Below are positions 22,715 to 33,942 of a DNA stretch of 64,000 nucleotides, in pieces (position 1 is the first letter of the stretch; each line of letters opens with the position of its first letter). This stretch comes from Siphonodentalium dalli. Its lineage: Eukaryota; Mollusca; Scaphopoda; Gadilida; Siphonodentaliidae. Made by a program: the position numbers and the translations under genes. The notes beneath the pieces were generated by a model. The model worked only from the letters and a program-made list of their open reading frames with translations. It did not search any database and was not told the DNA's origin. The stretch lies in assembly GCA_032622095.1 (NCBI GenBank), contig CP136064.1, forward strand, positions 187,160,209 through 187,224,208, read 5' to 3'.

Positions 22715-23083
22715 TTATGCAATGCTGGTAAAAAGCAGAGTTCCGATTGCACATCCAGTTATGTTTAAAAAAATCAGTTTATTGGCTTGAATTAAGCCGC
22801 GGGTGATACAGAATTCAATGTCCTGAACAGGGGCGTCTGTCGTTGCGTAAGCTATCTCGAATCGACGGAATGATTTTGAATCTCTCATGATCTGAAGGCC
22901 CTGTGCACCCAACATCAAAACATACGGGAACGCGAAGATTTTCCATAACTGAGAAGAATCTCTTACGATACTGTTGATGCGTTTGCAAGTCAGTGAAACA
23001 TTGGTCACAAGCTCGTACAATGAGATGTTTTCTAAAATGATGGTGATGATTTCGTCAGGAAGATCTAATATACCCGGAGCATC
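22715..23083 (-). CDS. F-box domain exon (terminal exon, partial gene)
   Basis: Reading right to left, an acceptor (CAGGTAG at 23084-23090) is followed by an open frame starting DAPGILDLPDEIITII, then ENISLYELVTNVSLTCK and RDSSQLWK. LPDE, the alternating hydrophobics and the closing W match an F-box, the about 50-residue segment that binds SKP1 in SCF ubiquitin ligases. About 65 residues follow, with a hydrophobic C-terminus (LIFLNITGCAIGTLLF), then a stop at 22715. No substrate-binding repeats are present. The first ATG in the frame (23020) is inside the F-box, so the true start is in an upstream exon not located. It lies among satellites, so a pseudogene or captured exon is possible. Confidence 0.55.
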   Translation of the reverse strand, partial: DAPGILDLPDEIITIILENISLYELVTNVSLTCKRINSIVRDSSQLWKIFAFPYVLMLGAQGLQIMRDSKSFRRFEIAYATTDAPVQDIEFCITRGLIQANKLIFLNITGCAIGTLLFTSIA

Positions 23084-23089
23084 CTACCT

Positions 23090-23608
23090 GGAATAAAACA
23101 ACGTCCCTAATCAAAATCACACACCCCCCCCCCCCCCCCTTCAGAAAAAATAGACATAATTCTGTATCCTTGGCCCCAGAAAAATGGACAGCATTTAGTT
23201 TCTAGGCGTTTGCCAGGATTTCTTGTCCCATCCGTTCCCAAACAAAATATCGCGTTCTGGGGGTTATGAGGCCGTTATGATACGATATTTAATGATACTT
23301 TATGATGTCATGGTGGACGAATATGCCCAAGAAGGACCAATACTCCAGTTAAAATAGACGGATGGAACCTAAAGTTGAACGACCTGTATTTTCATATACA
23401 TGTACTAAATTTGAAAACAGCAAGACAAAAGTTATCTTCCGGAAAATCAAACTAATTGGCGAATTCTAAGTCAACAATGACCTTCATTTCGGTAAGAATA
23501 GACCTGTATATTGTATGCTAGTAATCTCACATACCAAATTTCATTCCAATCATTACAAACTTACTAAAATTATCATCCGGAAACGACAATTGAGTGCACA
23601 TTTCAGCT
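23090..23608. other. Non-genic stretch with a related empty insertion site
   Basis: About 23256-23345 (GGTTATGAGGCCGTTATGAT to GAATATGCCCAAGAAG) matches the two flanks of the hAT-like insertion at 4863-5513 joined together. An 18-base C run lies near 23123-23140. Confidence 0.6.
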
Positions 23609-23672
23609 AAAAGGGCCCGTAACTCTGGTGAAAATTAGATAGCGGAATTTTACCAGAGTTACTGGCCCTTTT
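23609..23672. repeat. Short inverted repeat
   Basis: The arm AAAAGGGCCCGTAACTCTGG is mirrored by CCAGAGTTACTGGCCCTTTT with a loop of about 20 bases. It belongs to a GAGTTATGGCCCTTT-type molluscan repeat. Confidence 0.65.
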
Positions 23673-24907
23673 GGTTGAAATTCGAACTGGACCTATATTT
23701 TGTGACAGTACCAATTTCATTGAATTCAGTCCATCCTCAATAAAGTTATCATCGGGAAACACAAAAAAGCGAACGGTCATTCGGTTAGACGGACGGACGG
23801 ACGAACCAATAATGATACATTCCGTTTTTTTAAACGACATATACATGTTTAGGGGGGGTTGAATATTAGATATTAGCAAATTGAAATATCAGACTGAAAG
23901 ATATGTTGAAATTATTCTGGAAGTTCAAATACTGAAAAAGGCATTTTTACGGTGTTTTAATACCCTCATATACTTGGTTGTTTAATACACTCATACATTT
24001 CGGGTGCATTGTTAGTCTCGTATACCTGGGTAATACCCTTGTATACTTGGTGTTTTAATATAAAAGACCCAGTATACAAGGATATTACCTGACCCGTTAA
24101 CACCCTAGTATCATATACTTGGCTATTTTAAACCATAAAACCGCGGTACACGTCTGAGGACAAAGACCATGTACTCTGGTATGCCAAGGTTTGTTCTATT
24201 ATGTAGCATGGTGTAATGTGGTGTACTGTGGCATTGTGAACACTAAATGTACAATGTATGTACTAGGGGACAACCCACGGTTTACTCAGGTACATCATGA
24301 TTGGTACGAGGGTATGGTGCTGAGGTACAAGGACACTCTACTGGGTTTATTAGAAAAGTACCTAGGTACACCATGACGTGTATACTATTGAGAAAATATA
24401 CATTATGTATAGAAGACTTGCAACAACCATACGTGCTTTAATGTCGTATCTCCATAACGTCACAACGAGCGAACTGGAGCTTGCATTAACGTCAGTGCAA
24501 TATTGTCGTATCTCCAGTATTGCACATAAGATGCTTCATATCTAATACCATGCCGTTAAAACAGACATAGTTATTCGACTAAACATTTCTAAATACAACA
24601 TAGCAAACCACTAATTAACAAGCGTGAGATAAATATTGAAAAAATATGATTTTCTCGCGATACCCTTTTCATCCAAACTTCCGAATCAGCCATTCGTCAA
24701 AGTCTGCCCACGTGACGATTGTGGTTGATGCAATTGGCCAAGGAGATACGACATTATAGAACGGAAAAAATATTGCGCACATGGACTTACAACAATATTG
24801 CACATCATTTAACGTGTATACTGGGTGTGAATGCACGTTTCATGTGCATCATTCGAAAGAGAATTCCGAGAACGATTCCAACGATACCAATATCTCATTT
24901 TCCCGCC
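23673..24907. other. Non-genic stretch
   Basis: Several TATACTTGGT/AATACCCT variants occur at 23960-24130. No coding exon was recognised. Confidence 0.4.
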
Positions 24908-25336
24908 AAAATGGACTTACGACATTATAGTTCTCAGGCAACGAAATGTCAACGGATTTATTTTTGGTATATGAGTTCACATGACCAGTATCTAGAACGA
25001 GTTCACAAACCAGGTCCGGCCCGGATATTTTCAGCCGAGTTATTGGACTCTGTTTATTGGTATATTCATTCCCATGACCAGTACCTAAAATGAGTTCGCA
25101 AGCCAGGCTTTTTGACAAAATCCCACCTCTTGTTTAGCACATACTGAGAACACAAACATTATTGAGAATGCACTTCCCCAACTGCACATTTTGGCGGGGG
25201 ATACCGCCGTCTGCGACTCGCTTGTTGTAATTAATATGTTCCGAAAAGTTTACCTCTTATGATCATATTAGTAATAGTACAGGTACTGACATACTACTTT
25301 GAGGTACAAATATTTGAAACTATGTTTTGAAAAGGC

Positions 25337-25817
25337 TTAAAGGTACTCAATCCGTAAAGAGGGTCCCCATCTCAACAGATTCCAACAACAACAATCCGAT
25401 CAGAGGGTCCTATATTACTATTTCTTTGGCTTTGGGGGTAAAAAATATAAGATTCGAGTCGAGGAACCCATCAAACAAAGCTATTAGATATTTATTTTTG
25501 AAATTTGTTAATTGCTCGAGATGAGTACTAATAACTGCCGTCAATTTGGTAACCTGCTCGAGATTTTACGCCAAAACTCTATTCAAACAGACAAGGATGG
25601 ATAACTCTATAATCAAGTGGTAATAATAACGAAATTTTGACTGTCTTCTGGGCCAGAAAGAATTCCCGATAATGAAAAATAATAGATTACTAAAATCGAT
25701 ATCTAACAAATCTGAGCTTTGATGGGTGACTTCATCGACTCGAATCAAATATTTTTGACCCCCCGAAGCCATTGAAATAGTAATTGAGAGGAGTTTTATC
25801 GGATTGAGTACCTTTAA
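25337..25817. mobile_element. TTAA-bounded fold-back MITE with long arms
   Basis: The ends TTAAAGGTACTCAATCCG and the complement, with TTAA at both edges, continue as ~200-bp imperfect inverted arms (CTTTGGGGGT, GATTCGAGTCGA blocks). There is no coding capacity. Confidence 0.75.
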
Positions 25818-25899
25818 TCTTATGTACATATCAGTAATGGTAACATAGCCAGTGTCTCAGGGATGTCATTTTTCATGATTTTTTTCCTGAATTCATGAT

Positions 25900-27062
25900 T
25901 TTTATGTTTACCCATACCATAGTATGGTAAACATAGTGTCGTTGACCGTATTAACCACTCGTCGTTAGTCCGTCCGTCTGTCTGTCTGTAGACACTTTAC
26001 CGCATGGTGCGATAACTGAAATATTTTTTATCTGATCGGAACCAAAATTTGTATATGAATTTCTCAGCACAAAATACAGATCGAGTTCGAATATGGGTTT
26101 GATCCGAGTTTTTTTTACAGAGTTATGGCCCTTTTTCGACTTAGAATTCATGCATGCTGCCATAACTAAAAAAAAAAATTATCTGATCGGAACCAAATTT
26201 AGTATGCAAGTTTCTCAGCCCAAAATACAGATTCAGTTCGAATATGGGGTTTGATCCAATATTTTTTAATGGAATTATGGCCCTTTGACATAGAATTCAT
26301 GCATTCTTCTATAAATCAACCATTTTTCAACTGATAGGAACCAAATTTGGTATGTGAGTTTCTCAACCCAAAATACAGATCGAGATTGAATATGGGTGAG
26401 ATCCGATATTTTATACCAGAGTTATGGCCCTTTTTCAACTAAGATTTATCCAGATTATAACCCCAGTAACTTACAATTAATGAATATCTGCTTCTCTGTG
26501 AGAGAGATAAAAGACAAATGGTTTATTGCTTTGAGAGTTATTTATAGCCCTCATACATTAGCTCTATGTATAAGAGACACAGATTAGTAAATTATTGGAT
26601 AAATTGATTTAGCTATCTTTTTAACCACAACTAAGCCATGTGAATTTATTTAACTAGACCAATGAAGCTCTCTAAGTTCTTGTATGATGGGACTACATTG
26701 GATCAAACAGGGCAGATATAGGTGACTTAACCCCTTTTACCCATTCCATGTCTTTTGACCTTTTCCATTAAATAAATAACTATATTATTTTCTCACATGG
26801 CAATTTGCAACAACATGAATAGAACTGCTTACACTATGATAGTGCTGACAGGCTCTAGATTTTATATGTTATATTAACCCCTTCTATTTTGACTCATAAA
26901 TTCCAATAATTTGTGTTATTACTGGTTATTATGTAAATTTGTCTAACACTACTTTATATAATAACAGTATAATTCAACATTAAAATATTATGATTCCGAT
27001 CATAACAATTTACAATCGCCAAGGGATGGGTTAAACATCTGCCGATCGTGATCGGCCTCTTC
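25900..27062. repeat. Dispersed 1.2-kb repeat R2, copy B
   Basis: It has the same palindromic start (ACCCATACCATAGTATGGT), three ~135-bp units and CCGATCGTGATCGG end as 2920-4106, with moderate divergence. Confidence 0.75.
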
Positions 27063-27119
27063 GTTCTATAGTACCGGTGTAACAAGATATCTTCAAGATA
27101 TCGTGTTACATGTAACAGT

Positions 27120-28320
27120 TTATCTCCCCCCCTGGGTATCATCCCCCCCCCCCCACCCGCCCTGGGTAACTTAACCCCTCACACAATAGCATAAATATGT
27201 CTAAAATATTACCTTAAGATTTTATCCCCCACCACCCAGCGGCTACATATGACAAAAATTCAACATATAATTTTATTGCTTAATTTGATTTATATAGTTA
27301 TGAAATGGCGAGAAATTAACTTTATATGAGCAAAATTTGATAGAGTAAGAATTTGGGGGTGGGGGGGAGATACCCAGAGCCTGAGTATTTCCCCCCCCCC
27401 CCCCCCCCCACCCAGCGGCTACATATGACAAAAATTAAACATATGATTTTATTGCTTAATTTGCTTTATATAGTCATGAAATGGCGAGAAATTAACTTTA
27501 TATGAGCAAAATTTGATTAGAGTAAGAATTTGGGGTGGGGGGGGAGATACCCAGGCGCCTGAGTATCTTCCCCCCCCCCCCCCCCCCAGCACCTACATAT
27601 GACAAAAATTAAACGTAATGATTTTATTGCTTAATTTGCTTTAAAGTATATAGTTATGAAATGGCGAGATAAACTTATATATATATTTTTTTTAGTTCTG
27701 CTGCTGGGTGAGGGGGGGGGGGGGGGGGGGGGGGGGGGGTACTCAGGCCCTCTCCCCCCACACCAAATTCCTACTCTATCAACTTTTTGTCATAAAAAGT
27801 TAATTTCTGATCATATCATGACTATTTAAAGCAATAAAATCATACGTCTAATTTTTGTCATATGTAGCTGCTGTGTGGGGGGGTGGGGAAGATACTCAGG
27901 CATGGGTATCCCCCCCACACCCCAAATTCTTACTCAATAAAATTGTTCTTACATAAAGTTAATTTCTCGCCATTTCATGACTATATATAAAGCAAATTAA
28001 GCAATAAAATCATATGTTTAATTTTTGTCATATGTAGGTGCTGGGTGGGGGAAGATACTCAGGCCTGGGTATCTTTCCCCCACCCCAAATTCTTACTCTA
28101 TCAAATTTTGCTCATATAAAGTTAATTTCTCGCCATTTCATAACTATATAAAGCAAATTAAGCAATAAAATCATACGTTTAATTTTTGTCATATGTAGGT
28201 GCTGGGGGGGGGGGGGGAGATACTCGGCGCCTGGGTATCTCCCCCCCCCCCCCCAACCCAAAGATAACCAGGGTGGGGGGAGATAGCCCGGGGTATGCCC
28301 CCCCCCCCCCCCCCCACCAC
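27120..28320. repeat. Head-to-head inverted satellite array with G/C tracts
   Basis: About three ~170-bp units (CATATGACAAAAATT, TTTATTGCTTAATTTG, ATGAAATGGCGAGAAATTAA, GGGAGATACCCAGG) run one way to about 27700. About three more run the opposite way from about 27712. G or C tracts of 18-28 bases mark unit borders (27391-27409, 27570-27587, 27712-27739, 28298-28315). Confidence 0.85.
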
Positions 28321-28355
28321 CGGTATTAACAATATTTCAGGATTTTTGTCATTAG

Positions 28356-28437
28356 CTTAACTTTTGTAAGTTTGAGCTATTGCCATGGCTTGGCGTCCGT
28401 CGTCCGTGTGTGCGTGTGTCCGTCAACAATTTCCTTT
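28356..28437. repeat. Satellite start, same type as 993, cut by the gap
   Basis: GTTTGAGCTATTGCCATGGC and the GTCCGTCGTCCGTG run match the beginning of the 993-2722 array. The rest is lost in the N run. Confidence 0.8.
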
Positions 28438-28537
28438 NNNNNNNNNNNNNNNNNNNNNNNNNNNNNNNNNNNNNNNNNNNNNNNNNNNNNNNNNNNNNNN
28501 NNNNNNNNNNNNNNNNNNNNNNNNNNNNNNNNNNNNN
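28438..28537. other. Assembly gap (100 N)
   Basis: A run of exactly 100 N is the usual convention for a gap of unknown size. Confidence 0.99.
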
Positions 28538-28614
28538 ATGTTAACCAACCCAACTGACTGAACAGAACAAAAACACTCTTAATTTTATAGTCAACTATTG
28601 AACCCATATAGTGT
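28538..28614. repeat. Dispersed repeat R3, left part (host of the 28615 insertion)
   Basis: CCAACCCAACTGACTGAACA and the following bases match 63705-63780, where the repeat is uninterrupted. Its right part resumes at 31532. Confidence 0.75.
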
Positions 28615-28639
28615 ATGGAATCCTATTACGGCCACTTGC

Positions 28640-28890
28640 TAATGGCGCTTTCGGCGCACTTTTTGTCGCTTTCGGCGCGCGCGCCGAAAGCGACAAAAAG
28701 TGCGCCATTAGCGTTGTTTCGGCGCGCGCCGAAAGCGCCGGAAAGCGCCGAAAGCGACAAAATGTGCGCCGATCGGCGCACTTTTTGTCGCTTTCGGCGC
28801 TTTCGGCGCACCGCGCCGAAAGCGACAGAAAGTGCGCCATTAGCGCGGTGCGTCATTAGGGCATTCGGCGCGGTGCGCCATTAGCGCATG
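28640..28890. repeat. GGCGC palindromic cluster, left
   Basis: Tandem and inverted copies of GCACTTTTTGTCGCTTTCGG create nested palindromes. ORFs on both strands here (SLSARAESDKK-type repeats) are by-products of the repeat. Confidence 0.8.
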
Positions 28891-28894
28891 TATA

Positions 28895-29951
28895 CAATTA
28901 AGTATGTGATCAGCCCAGCAGGGGTGCCGGAAGAGGGGGCAGCTGATCCCCTGCCCTTGACCAAGGGGGCAGGACTTGCCCTTTTTCTGGAGACAGAAAA
29001 TGCTGTGTTTAATCTCGTGTTTTTATAGCAAAATGTAACTTTTTGGGTCCAAATACCACCAATTTCACAAGGAATATTAATTTTTTTGTCAAAAACGGCC
29101 ATAAAAACCGACAAATACCTTAAAATAGGGATTTTTGCCACAATGAATTTATGGTTGTTTTTTTCCGAGTTTGCGGAGAAAATTCCCTTTTTTGGGCAGA
29201 AAAGTGCCATTTTTGTAGGCTCTCCCCCCCCCCCCCCGATGCCCTTGGATGCTTCCCGGCACCTCAGTACAGATCGGACATGGCCATATGTGTACAATGT
29301 ATCAATTTTAAAAAGGGAGGGGCTGAATTTTGCTGTAGATACACCTCTAAATGCTATAATTTGTCATTATTCAGATTTAAAATTATTTATTAATATGGTA
29401 CTTAACACATGTATGAATTTTCACTATAAATGAGTCTAAATATAGTCAAGTGATTAGTATGCATACATTTGAGCAACTTTTTAAGTGAGTGTTGCCGCAT
29501 GTAATTAAATGTAATATAATGAAAAAGTCTGTTAATAATTGAACACCACAACTGACTGTCACTAGCTGTGATAGACTTGCAGTGAATATATTGATTGAGT
29601 AATTGGCAATCATGAATATTTTTGTGGGACAAACCCCAGCTTCTGGCATGATTCAGGGTACGTTCATACGCTGGCAAGTTTGCAAGGTACATTTTTGTGG
29701 GCATTTCGTCATAGAAAACCACATGGTGCCAGAATATGAACGGAAATATGCACCTAACATGCATCTTTACCAGAGCGAAAGACATCTGAAGTAACATTTT
29801 ATATAGTTCCACTTGTACTACCAGTGCTACCTCCAAATACCTGTATGATTTATTCTTGTGAGATAATTTGCATGATATTTACAGGCAAATTCCGGTAGCA
29901 TCGTTACCAGTGGAACTACAGAGATTTATTTCGCACGTATACTAGTAGTTA
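28895..29951. other. Interior of the 28615 element, no supported gene
   Basis: 28917-29272 has weak inverted ends (GGGGTGCCGGAAG against CTTCCCGGCACC) and may be a nested MITE. The rest has an open frame on the - strand (29402-29836) with no recognisable protein features. Confidence 0.4.
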
Positions 29952-30825
29952 GCCCCCCAACTTTGGTCAAAAGTATAACAGTTGGAAATTTCATACTTGC
30001 CAAAACATTAGTTGGAAATTTCACACCAACAATAGGTGAAATATGTTCTTGTAGTTTGATTATAAAACAATTTATTGGGGGGGGGGGAAATGTTCCTATG
30101 TTTGGGTAAAAACTTTGGACAGAAATGGTCATCAGTTGGAAATTTTCCAACCTTAGGGGGGGGAACAGATTGGAAATTTCCAACACTTGAAAGCTTGTGT
30201 CCTGGTCCCTCCCCCGTGGCCAGTCAAAAACTTCTAGTTAATTTAAGAAAACAATATTGTCATACATTTGGTCAACATTGTCATTGGAATTGTCATCAGT
30301 TGGAAATTTTCCAACCTAAGTGGGGGGTGTAGGGTTTAAATTTACAACGGTAGGAAGGCTTGAGGCTAGTGTAGATGTTACGATTTCAAAATTTTCTTGT
30401 TAAGATTTCTAAATTTTCGCACACCGGATCGAACCATGGTCGGCCCGGTGTGTCATTGCCCCACATCCACATGGCCAATACAAAACTGCTAATTAGTTTA
30501 GCAAAACAATATTTTACTACATTTGGTCAAATTTGTGGACAGAAATGGTCATCACTTGAAGAATTTTCCAACCTGAGGGGAGTATGAGGTTTGAAATTTT
30601 CAAATAACTAATAAATGTTCAGGTTAAAATATCTGTCAATGTTCTCATACCAGGAATATAGAAATATAAAACCATGGCTTATGAATATATTAGAAATTAG
30701 GCCTGACTGAGGTTCAAGGGGGGGGGGGGGTGCAAATGGAATTATTCAAAAACTTGTGTTGGTCTGATTCTGACTAAAGGGGGGATGCAGTTGGAATTTC
30801 CCAAGGTGGACACACCCCCCCCCAA
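29952..30825 (-). mobile_element. hAT-like non-autonomous element, copy 3 (both ends truncated)
   Basis: In reverse orientation it shares TTGGAAATTTTCCAACC blocks, the CCGGTGTG hairpin near 30419-30452, TGGAATTATTCAAAAACTTG and CCCAAGGTGGACAC with the complete copy at 49505. Terminal CAGGGACG/CGTCTCTG sequences are missing. Confidence 0.75.
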
Positions 30826-31194
30826 ACATGTAGTTGAAATTGAAGTCAGAAGAACCCCTCCCCCCAGATTGTGCCATGAAACTTTACTCTGCATAGTGCT
30901 TGTAGAGATATTATTCCATCATTGCAAAACATGGGAACTTTTTTTTATGTTCTAACATGGAACTTTATAACATTGAACAAACAAGGCAGAGAACATGTTG
31001 GACTCTCCGTTACCACATCCCTGCATCCATGCGAATGGGGGGGGGGGGGGGTTCAGGAGCTGTGGCTTTGAAGTTCACTCACCTAATTGTAATTCCATAT
31101 TTCTGATAAAACTTATAGATAATTTCACGGTGTGTAAAATTTAGAAAAAAAATTGTCAACAATAAACGCCTCCATTTTAATGGCATACAGAAGT

Positions 31195-31531
31195 TACACC
31201 TCGTTACGCATGCCGGAAACGCTGCACTTTTTGTCGCTTTCGGCGCTTTCGGCGCGTTACTAACGGCGCATATTTTGTCGCTTTCGGCGCTTTCGGCGCG
31301 CGCCGAAATAACACTAATGGCGCACATTTTGTCGCTTTCGGCGCACCGCGCCGAAAGCGCCGAAAGCGCCGAAAGCGACAAATAGTGCGCCGTTACGGCG
31401 CACTTTTTGTCGCTTTCGGCGCTTTCGGCGCGTTACTAATGGCGCACTTTTTGTCGCTTTTCGGCGCTTTCGGCGCATCGCGCCGAAAGCGCCGAAAGCG
31501 CCATTAGCAAGTGGCCGTAATAGGATTCCAT
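31195..31531. repeat. GGCGC palindromic cluster, right
   Basis: It has the same blocks as 28640-28890 in inverted and direct order, ending in the complement of the left terminus. Confidence 0.8.
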
Positions 31532-31760
31532 AATAGTGGGTTAAATACTACTAATAAGCTAGATGGTATATCAGACCATATGTTGAAAGTTGGATCACCA
31601 CATATTGAATCCGACTATATCAACTAATATATTACTCACGTATAATACAATATGCCATTCCATTTATGTTTGTTTTGTAATATGTTTACACAAATAACAT
31701 CTTACATGTCGCATGAATTTGCATTATACATTTAAATGGTGGGTAGTTGTGTATTGTCAA
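31532..31760. repeat. Dispersed repeat R3, right part
   Basis: AATAAGCTAGATGG, CCGACTATATC and ACTCACGTATAATA match 63790-63960 in order, completing the repeat started at 28538. Confidence 0.75.
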
Positions 31761-32447
31761 GTAACATGCAGTGGTGTGATTAAAGAAGTCTAGCTATGGA
31801 CATAATTATATAGAATGTTAAGAAAATGAGGATTTAATTTGGCCAAAGTCTTTTTAATTTGGTCCAAAAAAAATTAAAACTAGCCAAAAAATTGGCCAAA
31901 ATATTTTTTCCGCCAGCAGTCAAAACCATTGTGTCACGGGACATGTCTGTATTCGCGATATAACGTCTTACCTCGACTTATCAAAGAACCACTGAAAACG
32001 ATTTTTTTTCTTCGGAAAGTATGCATTTATGTAAGATATACCACTCACATTCGTATATTCGAACAGATATTTATTTCTTCGAACACCCTATAGTGTTATC
32101 CCTTACACGTCAAAACGATTAGTACATTTCGCACGTGAAGACTTCCAATCGTTTGGTGATGGTGGCAGTTGTCTTGATCCGTTTTTGGGGTCATTGTTTC
32201 ATTCTTTTACATGCATATGCGCGAAAAAAGCATCTTGTCACTTTATTCCTGGTTATAAAGAGTTGTGCTTAATATAATGTATTGTTAATCTTCACAAGCT
32301 GTTCATAATTATTTTTAATCCAGAATTCGGGACCGCGGGGGTGGGGGGGGGGGGGTGGGTGCTGATGTTATACGGGGATGCGATGTGAGCCAATTTAAAG
32401 AGATATTATGTACTTGCTCGGGTGCGGGAAACTGATAAATTAGTATT
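31761..32447. other. Non-genic stretch
   Basis: No gene was seen. It includes a G-rich run near 32336-32360. Confidence 0.4.
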
Positions 32448-32765
32448 CATGTGCTATGCCAACTGGAGGAATGTAGCATTCTACTGGCATCACTGAAAAT
32501 CTCAAGCAAATCGACCGTACCACTCCATAGGAAACATTGTCTGAACTGCGCTAAATTGTAAATATTTACTTCTCGAATCGGGACGCTTATATCGGCGATA
32601 AACTAACGAAAACGATTTCGCCATCGGTAGTCACTGCATTTAACTAATATATAAGAATGACGGTTTTTGTTGTCAATTTAGATATCGTATTTGTAAAAAT
32701 AACTACTTTGAACAAGATTATTCTCCATTTCTATTTGATCACCATACCGGAGTGTTTCACATCAC
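32448..32765. repeat. Dispersed repeat R4, copy B (inverted)
   Basis: It is the reverse-complement partner of 19563-19876, sharing ATGTAGCATTCTACTGGCAT and CCGGAGTGTTTCACAT. Confidence 0.7.
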
Positions 32766-33582
32766 TTTAAGGGACTCTTAATCGTTAGGTCTCGTTCCGG
32801 TGATCCGTGTCCAGGGTCGGGAACCAACGTCACTATGGTATAATGACTAAACTGTCGCTTCAGGTGTTCGGATAGCTGCTATCTGGAACTCGTGCAGTGG
32901 TTGGGTCAGTTGTATATATTTACGCTTAAAATGGATTATCCTCATTTTACGAACATCTAATTAAATGGTTGAGGTGTGTTTGATGTTCAAAATCTGGGCC
33001 CAATCGAATACTTGTTTTTCTTGTAAATGGGGATCAGTATATACACAGTCCTGCAGTGAATCAATGGTATGTTCATTACAACAAAGGCACGGTACCTATA
33101 TATAACAGTATTGATGCAGCATACATGGGCTTAATGCAGAACTAAGCTGCCCGATCAGTGTCAGATACGTCGTATACAAATGAAAATTACCATTCAACGA
33201 GTCGTACAATCGTCGTTGTCATGGTCGAACCCGGGGCGTTGCCAAATAGTTGACATTGTTACCTCATTTCTGTGTGAGTTTAATCGAATATTGCGTCAAT
33301 TGAGGTACGAATTTGACAAATTCTACATTTATGCTTATCAAAGCTTACGTTGGATGTTAATTTTTCGCACTGTTATTGTCCCCTTGTAGCACAAGAAATG
33401 ACTTTTAGCGATCGGTTCGTGGTTTGATCTGATGGTCCCGATTTGACCGAGCCGATTGTGACTCATTTTATGTACACATCTCAGCCTGCAAAGTCTACTC
33501 TATACAATGAAAACAAGAAAAAGCCCACTTTTGTTGTCCCAATTCAGTAAAAAGCTCCTGTATCTAAGTTTGTCATAAAATA
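32766..33582. other. Non-genic stretch
   Basis: It is mixed-composition sequence without a clear exon. Short open frames here show no family resemblance. Confidence 0.4.
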
Positions 33583-33930
33583 TCACGTATAATAACGTCG
33601 TAGAATCGTTAAACTGCATGCCGTAGCACAGTGGTTGTCAAGACGCAGAATCGTGAAATTGGTCGTAGAATCGTCTAAACGTGTGCGTGTGATATATGTT
33701 TTAATCAAATTTATATTCAAAACCGCATACACATGTATACGAAATACAAATGTACACACTGTACATAACATAATGAGACTTAGCGCGAGACTTGAGGGCA
33801 AATCATGAACCGTTTTAAAATTTTCACAAAAAGTGATTAAACTCTCTTTATTATTTTTCCATAAGGCAAAGATTAACGCGGAACGCTCGTCAATGTTCAG
33901 CTCCGAAGTGTCCATTCTATGGCGATACAT
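33583..33930 (-). CDS. Hypothetical protein or first exon, unidentified
   Basis: This is a 115-residue open frame on the - strand. The first part, from the second ATG at 33915, reads MDTSELNIDERSALIFALWK, with a charged then amphipathic pattern and balanced codon use typical of real protein. The second half looks like read-through (hydrophobic and Thr-rich), so a splice donor may lie inside. A perfect CRE palindrome TGACGTCA sits at 33935-33942, just upstream. I recognise no family, and random ORF remains possible. Confidence 0.25.
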   Translation of the reverse strand: MYRHRMDTSELNIDERSALIFALWKNNKESLITFCENFKTVHDLPSSLALSLIMLCTVCTFVFRIHVYAVLNINLIKTYITRTRLDDSTTNFTILRLDNHCATACSLTILRRYYT

Positions 33931-33934
33931 TTGA

Positions 33935-33942
33935 TGACGTCA
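33935..33942. promoter_or_regulatory. CRE-like palindrome TGACGTCA
   Basis: It is an exact match to the CREB/ATF core site 5 bp upstream of the first ATG of the 33583-33930 ORF. Function is inferred from motif and position only. Confidence 0.3.

Larger units (their letters stand above)
20282..24907. mobile_element. Region bracketed by 35-bp inverted repeats, possible element
   Basis: The two 35-bp inverted blocks enclose 4.6 kb. A subterminal motif GGAGATACGACAT recurs at about 20456, 20515 and 24739 and inverted at about 24445 and 24505. Inside are satellites and the F-box exon. It may be a non-autonomous transposon, or simply two inverted copies of one repeat. Confidence 0.4.
28615..31531. 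mobile_element. 2.9-kb element with CpG-rich palindromic ends
   Basis: The inverted ends start ATGGAATCCTATTACGGCCA and continue identically past GGCGCTTTCGGCGC (over 40 bp). The last ~280-340 bp at each side are built from GGCGCACTTTTTGTCG / CTTTCGGCGC blocks in both orientations. The repeat it interrupts (R3) is intact at 63702-64000. The flanking ATAGTGT and ATAGTGG are a plausible worn target duplication. Inside lie a possible small element (28917-29272) and a truncated hAT-like copy. No transposase gene is present. Confidence 0.75.

Noticed and set aside
28595-28884. Overlapping ORFs on both strands (81-89 codons)
   Set aside because: They repeat SLSAR/ESDKK-like words produced by the palindromic GGCGC units in every frame; not genes.
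29402-29836. 144-codon ORF on the - strand
   Set aside because: No domain, odd composition, inside a repeat element; chance ORF.
31079-31381. 100-codon ORF on the - strand
   Set aside because: Its coding-looking part lies in the same GGCGC repeat.
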